From an uncultured Ruminococcus sp. (lineage in GTDB: Bacteria > Bacillota > Clostridia > Oscillospirales > Ruminococcaceae): a stretch of 5,316 bases of DNA. Where the stretch lies: contig CAMOEP010000186.1 of assembly GCA_946612185.1 (NCBI GenBank), positions 1 to 5,316 of the forward strand. Reading direction: 5' to 3'. The number at the start of each line of letters is the position of its first letter. Within the stretch, counting starts at the first letter, position 1. A program made the translations under genes and the position numbers. Below, in pieces: positions 1 through 5,277 of the stretch. Below the pieces are notes generated by a model. The model worked only from the letters and a program-made list of their open reading frames with translations. It did no database searches and was not told where the DNA came from.

Positions 1-495
1 GAGCAGGCTTTCATCTACGCAAATAAGTACGCTCCCGAAGGCTGCGACCTTTACTACAATGATTATAATGAATACTGGGATCACAAGCGTGACTGCATCT
101 ATACCATGTGCAAGAGCCTTTACGAAAAAGGTCTGCTGGACGGCGTTGGTATGCAGTCCCATATCGGCGCTGAGTGGGAAGGATTCACAGGCGTAAGCAC
201 TTACGTCAGCGCTATGAAGAAGTACCTGTCTATCGGCTGCGATGTTCAGATAACTGAGCTTGACATAAGCGTTGATAACGGCAAGTACTCCTACGAAGAC
301 CAGGCTAAGAAGTATGAGGCTATATTCAAGGCTGCTAAGGAATGGAACGAGAATCCTCAGTCCGACGGACGTGTTACTCTCGTTCAGGTATGGGGCCCTG
401 ATGACGGTCACTCATGGCTGAAATCCGGCAGCAACGGTCTGCTTTACGACGCAAGCGGCAAACCCAAGGCTGCTTACGACAGAGTTACTTCCATG
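1..495 (+). other. GH10 xylanase catalytic domain, C-terminal part
   Basis: The visible motifs are those of the later beta strands of the GH10 (beta/alpha)8 barrel: LYYNDYNEY near residues 17-25, DGVGMQSHI near 47-55 and the nucleophile strand VQITELDIS. The glutamate in ITELD (codon at 256-258) is the catalytic nucleophile of retaining GH10 enzymes. VQVWGPDDGHSWL matches the final active-site strand (family form FWGxxDxxSW). The acid/base glutamate, which in this family lies on an earlier strand, is upstream of the window and was not seen. Confidence 0.93.
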
Positions 496-2094
496 ATCCC
501 CGACAGCGAGTGGGGCGACGGTTCTCACTACTCCGGCAGCCGTGCTATCAAGGATATCGAACCCGACGAGAACGGCTACTTCTTCCACAGCACTTTCGAG
601 GGCGACATGGATAACTGGTCAGGCAGAGGCGACGGCACGGTCATGACAAGCGGCAGAACCGCTTACGAGGGTAAGGAAGCCCTCCTGGTACAGAACCGTA
701 CAGCTTCATGGAACGGCGCTATCCGTCCTCTGGGCAGAGCTTTCAAGGCTGGTACTGCCTACAGCTTCTCCGCTAACGTTTCCTACTTCGACGGCGGCGA
801 TGCTGATACCTTCCACCTGACACTCCAGTATCAGGGCGCTGACGGCAAAGCCCACTATGACAAGATCGCTTCCGGCGATTGCGCTCAGGGTGAGTGGTTA
901 CAGCTTAAAAACGAAAGCTACACACTCCCTGAGGGTGCTACAGATATGCAGATCTACGTTGAAACTGACAAGACTGAAAATAACTTCTACATCGACGATA
1001 TCTACGGCGCTGTTGAGGGTACTGTCATCAAGGGCGCAGGTCAGCCTGTTATCAAGGTAGTTCGTCCCGGCGACCTGAACTTTGACGGCAAGGTAAACGT
1101 TTTCGATATGGTCGAAGCAAGAGAATTACTTGCTAATGCTCCAACTGACAGCAAAGTCCTCAGAGCTGCTGATGCCGACGGCAACGGCAAGTTCGAGGTA
1201 AATGACCTGGTTCTCATGGATAAGTACGTCGTTGGTATACTTGCTGACTTCCCTGAGCCTGAGATCGTTGAGCCTCCCAAGAGCGATTACAAGTACGTTG
1301 AGAATATGCAGTACAAGGCTGCTCCCGGCAACTACCTTGACGAGTGTTCACAGAAGGGTACTATAATCAACGAGTCCTACAACGGCATTAACGGCACTAA
1401 CAAGCTGAACGTTTATCTCCCCTACGGCTATGACCCGAACAAGCAGTACAACATCTTCTACCTGATGCACGGCGGCGGAGAGAACGAGAATACCATTTTC
1501 AGCAAGGACGTTAAGCTTGCTAATATCCTCGACCATATGATAATGAACGGCGAACTCGAACCCCTTATCGTTGTAACTCCTACCTTCAACAAGACTGAGG
1601 CTGGAAAGTTCTACGACGAGTTCAGAAAGAGCGTTGTTCCTTTCGTTGAGGGTAAGTACTCCACATACGCTAAGTCTACCTCCGAGGCTGACCTGAAGGC
1701 TTCCAGAATGCACCGTGCATACGGCGGCTTCTCAATGGGCGCACTGTCAACATGGTGCGTGGCTGACCACGATATGGATCTGGTTGGTTACTTCATGCCT
1801 CTGAGCGGTAATAACTGGGAGGGTATGAACTCCCTGACAAAGGAGATAAATTCTCTTGGTCTTGCAAAGAATCAGTACTTCTTCTTCTGCGCTACAGGTT
1901 CAGAGGATCTGGCTTACGGTAATATGAAGCCCGAAATGGAAGACCTGAAGAAACGCTCTGAATTCACCTACACCTCCGACTTCTCCAAGGGCAACTTCTA
2001 CTTCCTGGTCGCTCAGGGCAATGTTCACTGGTGGGGTCAGGTCAGAAACTACGTTTACGACGCACTTCCTACCTTCTTCCACGAAGGTCAGTAA
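1..2094 (+). CDS. Cellulosomal xylanase-esterase, GH10-CBM22-dockerin-CE1 (5' truncated)
   Basis: This is the C-terminal 697 residues of an extracellular hemicellulase. Frame 1 is open from base 1, so the signal peptide, the N-terminal part of GH10 and the general acid/base glutamate lie outside the window. In order (residues of the visible part): GH10 to about 165, CBM22 about 192-338, dockerin about 356-415, CE1 esterase about 433-695. The GH10 part should cleave internal beta-1,4-xylosyl bonds. CBM22 should hold xylan, the dockerin should dock the enzyme onto a scaffoldin cohesin, and the esterase should remove feruloyl or acetyl groups that block xylan and cross-link it to lignin. Lysine codons are strongly biased (about 40 AAG to 7 AAA), as expected for a highly expressed gene. 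A terminator follows 41 bp after the TAA. The domain calls are firm; the exact ester substrate is inferred. The ATG at 106 is an internal methionine, not the start. Confidence 0.95.
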   Translation, partial: EQAFIYANKYAPEGCDLYYNDYNEYWDHKRDCIYTMCKSLYEKGLLDGVGMQSHIGAEWEGFTGVSTYVSAMKKYLSIGCDVQITELDISVDNGKYSYEDQAKKYEAIFKAAKEWNENPQSDGRVTLVQVWGPDDGHSWLKSGSNGLLYDASGKPKAAYDRVTSMIPDSEWGDGSHYSGSRAIKDIEPDENGYFFHSTFEGDMDNWSGRGDGTVMTSGRTAYEGKEALLVQNRTASWNGAIRPLGRAFKAGTAYSFSANVSYFDGGDADTFHLTLQYQGADGKAHYDKIASGDCAQGEWLQLKNESYTLPEGATDMQIYVETDKTENNFYIDDIYGAVEGTVIKGAGQPVIKVVRPGDLNFDGKVNVFDMVEARELLANAPTDSKVLRAADADGNGKFEVNDLVLMDKYVVGILADFPEPEIVEPPKSDYKYVENMQYKAAPGNYLDECSQKGTIINESYNGINGTNKLNVYLPYGYDPNKQYNIFYLMHGGGENENTIFSKDVKLANILDHMIMNGELEPLIVVTPTFNKTEAGKFYDEFRKSVVPFVEGKYSTYAKSTSEADLKASRMHRAYGGFSMGALSTWCVADHDMDLVGYFMPLSGNNWEGMNSLTKEINSLGLAKNQYFFFCATGSEDLAYGNMKPEMEDLKKRSEFTYTSDFSKGNFYFLVAQGNVHWWGQVRNYVYDALPTFFHEGQ
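574..1014 (+). other. CBM22 carbohydrate-binding module
   Basis: About 147 residues of beta-sandwich type sequence follow the GH10 domain. It opens with an HSTFEGDMDNWSGRG stretch and continues with AYEGKEALLVQNRTASWNGA, the typical CBM22 pattern in which Arg and Trp lie next to the binding cleft. It closes with FYIDDIYGAVEGT, the usual last strand of the CBM_4_9 superfamily. CBM22 modules are commonly paired with GH10 and bind xylan. The family choice of CBM22 over CBM4/9 rests on the NRTxxWNG signature and the GH10 partner. Confidence 0.85.
1066..1245 (+). other. Type I dockerin (two F-hand repeats), internal
   Basis: Two 12-residue calcium loops are visible. The first is DLNFDGKVNVFD (ligands at positions 1, 3, 5 and 12: D, N, D, D). 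The second is DADGNGKFEVND (D, D, N, D). Each is followed by an amphipathic helix (MVEARELL and LVLMDKYVVGIL), with a 21-residue linker between the loops. This is the canonical dockerin plan, which binds a scaffoldin cohesin in a calcium-dependent way and so places the enzyme in a cellulosome. The residues at loop positions 10-11 differ between the repeats (VF against VN). The dockerin lies between two catalytic halves rather than at the C terminus. Confidence 0.93.
1297..2085 (+). other. CE1 family esterase domain (feruloyl or acetyl-xylan esterase)
   Basis: This is an alpha/beta-hydrolase domain of about 263 residues. It starts at a tyrosine-rich linker and shows LNVYLPYGYDPNKQYNIFYLMHGGG (strand and oxyanion-loop region). 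The nucleophile elbow is GFSMGA, with the serine codon at 1732-1734. A GSEDLAY segment carries the probable catalytic Asp, and NVHWWGQVRNYVYDALP carries the probable catalytic His. This order and spacing match CE1/esterase-D-like feruloyl esterases found as cellulosomal modules. Feruloyl activity is more likely than acetyl activity from general resemblance, but the sequence alone does not decide it. Confidence 0.88.
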
Positions 2095-2134
2095 GACCCA
2101 TTAATTAAGCTGTATACTTTATTCCTCTCATAGA

Positions 2135-2172
2135 AAGCACCGCCATTTTCCTCCGGCGGTGCTTCTTTTTTT
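2135..2172 (+). terminator. Rho-independent terminator after the xylanase-esterase gene
   Basis: A perfect 10 bp stem, AAGCACCGCC (2135-2144) with GGCGGTGCTT (2155-2164), encloses a 10 nt loop and is followed after one C by seven T (2166-2172). It begins 41 bp after the TAA at 2092-2094 and ends 23 bp before the -35 element of the next unit, so it separates the two transcription units. Confidence 0.92.
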
Positions 2173-2194
2173 GCGGAAATTTTTTCGGTTATCC

Positions 2195-2223
2195 TTGCTA
2201 TTTGCTGTACCATGTGTTATAAT
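2195..2223 (+). promoter_or_regulatory. Sigma-A-type promoter for the downstream four-gene unit
   Basis: The -35 element TTGCTA (2195-2200, 4 of 6 to consensus) and a perfect -10 TATAAT (2218-2223) are separated by 17 bp. The -10 carries a TG extension at 2215-2216. T/A-rich DNA lies upstream (2166-2192) and could serve as an UP-like element, though it overlaps the terminator T tract. The expected start is near 2230, giving a leader of only about 25 nt, too short for a riboswitch. Confidence 0.82.
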
Positions 2224-2243
2224 GGAATCAGTATAACTTTTCC

Positions 2244-2248
2244 GGAGG
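2244..2248 (+). promoter_or_regulatory. Ribosome binding site GGAGG for the cysteine-motif protein
   Basis: GGAGG sits six bases upstream of the ATG at 2255. It is a near-ideal Shine-Dalgarno site and fixes that start. Confidence 0.85.
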
Positions 2249-2254
2249 TATATT

Positions 2255-2617
2255 ATGAAAAATTCCGAAAAAGCCGTGGAACTCCACAAAAGTTTCCATA
2301 GCTGCTCAGAATCCGTTCTCTGCGCATTTGCAGATGATGCAGGTATTACAGAATCTCAGGCTTCCGCTGCCGCTAAACCTTTCGCCGGCGGACGTATGAC
2401 AAAATGCGGCGCAGTTCTTGCCGCTCAGTACGTCCTCGCTAAAAAGTTCGGTGAGAACAGCGATAAATTATCCCGGTTCGAGGAGGAATTCATCGCCCTC
2501 AATAAGTCCGCTGTCTGCCGTGAACTTAAAGGCGCTCTTACCGGCGCTCCTCTGCGCTCATGCCGGGGCTGCGTTTCCGACAGCGCTGAGATACTCGAAA
2601 AACTTCTCAATGAATAA
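2255..2617 (+). CDS. C_GCAxxG_C_C-type small cysteine-motif protein
   Basis: This 120-residue cytosolic protein has no signal peptide or membrane segment. It has six cysteines: C17, C23, C51, C88, C103 and C106. The pattern resembles the C_GCAxxG_C_C family (a presumed redox or metal-binding fold of unproven function). HSCSESVLCAF stands where the family has NCAxxV, KCGAV matches the central CGA motif after a glycine-rich FAGGRM turn, CREL matches the CRxL motif, and the C-terminal CRGCVSDSAEILEKLL matches the last cysteine and its helix. The first motif is degenerate and the glycine loop looks short, so it may be a divergent member. It is the first gene after the promoter, with 11 bp to the methyltransferase gene. 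Lysine is coded 9 AAA to 2 AAG, opposite to the xylanase gene. The family call is moderately sure; the biochemical role is unknown. Confidence 0.75.
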   Translation: MKNSEKAVELHKSFHSCSESVLCAFADDAGITESQASAAAKPFAGGRMTKCGAVLAAQYVLAKKFGENSDKLSRFEEEFIALNKSAVCRELKGALTGAPLRSCRGCVSDSAEILEKLLNE

Positions 2618-2628
2618 ACGGTGACATC

Positions 2629-3552
2629 ATGCCGAAAATAAAAGCATCAAGAAACCGTACTATTGACACACCGCTCCAGGAGGGTCAGCACTTCCTCGAC
2701 CGGTGTATTACCCTCGATAAGACTGCGGAGGATATTTCTGCGGTCACTGATAAGACTATCCTCGGTGATACCTTCCGGGTCTGCCCGCTGCTGCCGGAGA
2801 AGTTCGCTGACCTTATCGTGGCTGACCCCCCTTACAACCTGACAAAAAGGTTCGGCAGCCGTACCTTCTCAAAAAAGCATACCGACGCTTATGAGGAATA
2901 TACCCGCCAGTGGCTAAGTGTTGTCGCTCCTCTCCTGAAAGACGACGGCACTATCTACGTCTGCTGCGACTGGGAGTCGAGCCTTATCATCGGCAGAGTC
3001 CTCAGCGATTTCTTCACAGTCCGCAACCGCATCACCTGGCAGCGTGAAAAGGGCAGAGGCGCTAAGGCTAACTGGAAAAACGGCATGGAGGATATATGGT
3101 TCGCCACAAAGTCGGATAAGTATACCTTTAATCTGGACAAGGTGCGTATCCGCCGGAAGGTCATTGCCCCCTACCGTGTGGACGGCAAGCCAAAGGACTG
3201 GACTGACTCGGAAAACGGCAGATACCGTGATACCTGCCCCTCGAATTTCTGGGACGATATCACCATTCCTTTCTGGTCTATGCCGGAAAATACCGCCCAC
3301 CCTACCCAGAAGCCGGAAAAACTTCTGGCAAAGCTTATTCTGGCAAGTTCACAGCCGGGAGACATGGTCTTTGACCCGTTCCTCGGCTCTGGTACTACAA
3401 GCGTTACCGCTAAAAAACTGGACAGACATTTCCTCGGCATCGAAGCCGACCCCCAGTACTGCGTCTGGGCTCAGCAGCGCCTTGAAATGGCTGACACTGA
3501 CAAGTCTATACAAGGATATCAAGACGGTATATTCCGTCAACGAAATTACTGA
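2629..3552 (+). CDS. Beta-class DNA methyltransferase (probable N6-adenine), apparently orphan
   Basis: This 307-residue site-specific DNA methyltransferase (N6_N4_Mtase family) transfers a methyl group from S-adenosylmethionine to an exocyclic amine. The catalytic motif IV, DPPY, is at residues 66-69 within LIVADPPYNL, preceded by the usual ILGD strand at 44-47. The AdoMet motif I, DPFLGSGTT, is at 249-257, preceded by HPTQKP at 224-229. Catalytic motif before AdoMet motif is the beta-class order, and residues about 140-215 between them should contain the target recognition part. DPPY favours adenine-N6 over cytosine-N4 but does not prove it. The ATG at 2629 follows a modest GGTGA site (2620-2624), 11 bp after the previous stop. 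The target sequence cannot be read from the protein. No restriction endonuclease is encoded in the window, so it may act as a regulatory or protective solitary methylase. The next gene starts 16 bp after its stop. Confidence 0.92.
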   Translation: MPKIKASRNRTIDTPLQEGQHFLDRCITLDKTAEDISAVTDKTILGDTFRVCPLLPEKFADLIVADPPYNLTKRFGSRTFSKKHTDAYEEYTRQWLSVVAPLLKDDGTIYVCCDWESSLIIGRVLSDFFTVRNRITWQREKGRGAKANWKNGMEDIWFATKSDKYTFNLDKVRIRRKVIAPYRVDGKPKDWTDSENGRYRDTCPSNFWDDITIPFWSMPENTAHPTQKPEKLLAKLILASSQPGDMVFDPFLGSGTTSVTAKKLDRHFLGIEADPQYCVWAQQRLEMADTDKSIQGYQDGIFRQRNY

Positions 3553-3556
3553 TACA

Positions 3557-3563
3557 GAGGTGA
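3557..3563 (+). promoter_or_regulatory. Ribosome binding site GAGGTGA deciding the nucleotidyltransferase start
   Basis: GAGGTGA, a 7-base match to the anti-Shine-Dalgarno complement, lies five bases before the ATG at 3569. The same frame is open for 175 codons further upstream inside the methyltransferase gene, so this site is what identifies 3569 as the true start. Confidence 0.85.
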
Positions 3564-3568
3564 CACCA

Positions 3569-4708
3569 ATGAACAGAAACGAGTACCGCAAGAATGCTTA
3601 CGATATGCTCCACCTTGCGGCAAGTATTATAAACGGAAAGAAACCCTCAGCAAAGCGTTTGCAGCAGATGGACTTAGATGCTGTGTTTGAGATAGCACAG
3701 TCCCACTCCCTTACCGCTGTATGCGCCTATGCGCTGGAAAGCTGCGGTATAAACCGCCCGGACTTTACCGAGGCAAAGAACAAGTCTATCCGCAAAAATG
3801 TGCTTATGGACTGCGACAGAGAAGAACTTTTCGCTGCCCTGGACAAGGAACACATCTGGCATATGCCCCTTAAAGGAATACTGCTGAATAATATCTACCC
3901 CAGGATCGGCATGAGACAAATGGCGGATAACGATATACTCTTTGATCCGGAATACCGTGAGCGCATCAGGGAGATAATGGAGGATATGGGCTATTCCTGC
4001 GAGCGTTTCGGCACTGGGATACACGACTCTTACAAAAAAGAGCCTTCCTGTGATTTTGAGCTTTACTCCGGCCTTGTAAAGGAGTCAGACGACAAACGTA
4101 TCCGCAGCTACTACCGTCATATCATGGAGAAGCTTATCCTCCGCCCCGGTACAGACTGCGAGTTCCAGTTCGGTCTTGACGACTACTATATCTTCATGAC
4201 CGTTAACGAGTACCTGCACTACTCAAACGGCGGCACCGGTCTGAGAAGCCTGCTGGACGCTTACGTTTTCCTGGGCAGGTTCTCAAATAAAATGGATATG
4301 GCTTACGTCAAGGAGGAACTGAAAAAGCTTGGCATTGCCGACTATGAGACTATGCGCACCTACATCGCCCTCAGCCTTTTCAGGTACGGCGGTCTGAACC
4401 TGGAGGATAAGAAGATACTGGATTACTACATCTTCTCCGGCGCTTACGGCACTGTCAGAAACGCTATCTCCAACGGCATCGGTCACAAGAACCACGGCTC
4501 TAAGCTTCACTACGTCTGGGGCAGACTTTTCCCCGGCATGGGCTGGCTGAAGGAGTACTACCCGTTCTTCTACAGGCATAAGCTGATGCTGCCGCTTCTG
4601 TTCCCTTTCCGTATCATCAAGGGCATCTTCTTCCATCGTGACAAACTCAGGTACGAACTGAATGTACTCCTTCACCGCAGGTTCGAGAAGGTGTCGAAAT
4701 GGCAGTAA
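3569..4708 (+). CDS. Nucleotidyltransferase-fold protein, NTP_transf_5-like
   Basis: This 379-residue protein resembles the uncharacterised nucleotidyltransferase family NTP_transf_5 (PF14907). An N-terminal helical part (about 1-95) is followed by the core PLKGILLNNIYP (100-111), then R116 and MADNDILFDPE (118-128). D120 and D122 form the DxD metal-binding pair. A later acidic strand, CDFELYSGL (161-169), probably supplies the third acid (E164 or D162), where relatives often have E.H. A helical C-terminal part follows with GTGLRSLLDAYVFL (223-236), a typical companion motif. Residues 338-357 are hydrophobic and basic and could touch membrane, but are not a clear span. The substrate is unknown. 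Members occur near polysaccharide and peptide-modification genes, and the broader fold includes toxins that add nucleotides to tRNA. The gene overlaps the kptA-like gene by 10 bp. Family moderately sure, function open. Confidence 0.78.
   Translation: MNRNEYRKNAYDMLHLAASIINGKKPSAKRLQQMDLDAVFEIAQSHSLTAVCAYALESCGINRPDFTEAKNKSIRKNVLMDCDREELFAALDKEHIWHMPLKGILLNNIYPRIGMRQMADNDILFDPEYRERIREIMEDMGYSCERFGTGIHDSYKKEPSCDFELYSGLVKESDDKRIRSYYRHIMEKLILRPGTDCEFQFGLDDYYIFMTVNEYLHYSNGGTGLRSLLDAYVFLGRFSNKMDMAYVKEELKKLGIADYETMRTYIALSLFRYGGLNLEDKKILDYYIFSGAYGTVRNAISNGIGHKNHGSKLHYVWGRLFPGMGWLKEYYPFFYRHKLMLPLLFPFRIIKGIFFHRDKLRYELNVLLHRRFEKVSKWQ
4688..4693 (+). promoter_or_regulatory. Ribosome binding site AAGGTG of the kptA-like gene, inside the upstream gene
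   Basis: AAGGTG lies five bases before the ATG at 4699 and within the last codons of the nucleotidyltransferase gene. It selects this start and, with the 10 bp overlap ATGGCAGTAA, points to translational coupling. Confidence 0.75.
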
Positions 4709-5277
4709 ATAAGCAGAAACTCTCCGTGTACCTGTGTCTGCTCCTGCGCCATAAGCCGGAAGAAGCCGGTCTGGAAAAGGATATGGACAGACATGGGTAT
4801 GTGCCGGTAGATAAGCTGGTAGCTGCGGTAAATTCCCATACCTCCTACAATATCGACAGAAGTCTCCTGGAGGAGATAGTCTCCATGGACGAAAAGGGAA
4901 GATACCGTTTCAGCGCCGACGGCAAAGGCATCAAATGCTGTCAGGGTCATTCAATACCCTGGGTAGAGCCGGAGGTCACAGAGCAAGTCCCGCCGGAGAA
5001 GCTTTACCACGGTACTAATACCGCCGCCGTAGACCAGATATACCAGAGCGGCAGTATAAGCAAAATGGAACGCCATGCTGTACATATGCAGGCTGATATC
5101 AGCAAGGCATGGCAGTCCGCAAGGCGCTGGAAGGGAAAAACTCCGGTAGTCCTTGAAATAGACAGCGCCGCTATGCACAGGGACGGAGTAATGTTCTTCG
5201 TCAGCGACAACGGCGTGTGGCTCACCGAGGAAGTACCGGTAAAATATATTAGGCAACACCACACAAAGACCGCCTGA
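4699..5277 (+). CDS. kptA: RNA 2'-phosphotransferase (KptA/Tpt1 family)
   Basis: This 192-residue protein is a full-length member of the Tpt1/KptA family. These enzymes use NAD+ to remove an internal RNA 2'-phosphate, releasing nicotinamide and ADP-ribose 1'',2''-cyclic phosphate. The N-terminal winged-helix lobe carries LLLRHKP (R17, H18), GYVPVDKL and GRYRF (R68). The C-terminal ADP-ribosyltransferase lobe carries CQGHS (81-85), YHGT (103-106), MERHAVHM with R125, and the closing NGVWLT (171-176). R17, H18, R68 and R125 line up with the catalytic Arg-His-Arg-Arg of yeast Tpt1, so activity is expected. In fungi the substrate is the tRNA splice junction made by a 2'-phosphate-leaving ligase. 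Most bacteria lack that ligase, so the bacterial role is unresolved. Some relatives can also ADP-ribosylate 5'-phosphate ends. It is the last visible gene of the unit and overlaps the upstream nucleotidyltransferase gene. Confidence 0.95.
   Translation: MAVNKQKLSVYLCLLLRHKPEEAGLEKDMDRHGYVPVDKLVAAVNSHTSYNIDRSLLEEIVSMDEKGRYRFSADGKGIKCCQGHSIPWVEPEVTEQVPPEKLYHGTNTAAVDQIYQSGSISKMERHAVHMQADISKAWQSARRWKGKTPVVLEIDSAAMHRDGVMFFVSDNGVWLTEEVPVKYIRQHHTKTA

Noticed and set aside
1348..1713. Antisense open frame of 121 codons opposite the CE1 esterase
   Set aside because: It lies wholly inside a gene with conserved catalytic motifs, has no convincing ribosome site or recognisable domain, and is explained by the codon bias of the sense gene. 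The other minus-strand frames (for example 2914-3300, 4283-4675 and 5004-5315) were rejected on the same grounds.
2101..2108. TTAATTAA palindrome between the xylanase stop and the terminator
   Set aside because: It is an 8 bp A/T palindrome in A/T-rich spacer DNA with no repeat partner or promoter relation; probably chance.
3044..3568. A 175-codon upstream extension of the nucleotidyltransferase frame inside the methyltransferase gene
   Set aside because: The extension reads as low-complexity out-of-frame translation (rich in Ser, Arg, Thr, Leu) with no domain, while the methyltransferase frame over the same bases has clear motifs, including HPTQKP and DPFLGSGTT. The strong GAGGTGA site gives a start at 3569.
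3541..3571. Programmed frameshift joining the methyltransferase and the nucleotidyltransferase
   Set aside because: The two frames differ by +1, but there is no slippery run or stimulatory hairpin at the junction, and the second gene has its own good ribosome site.
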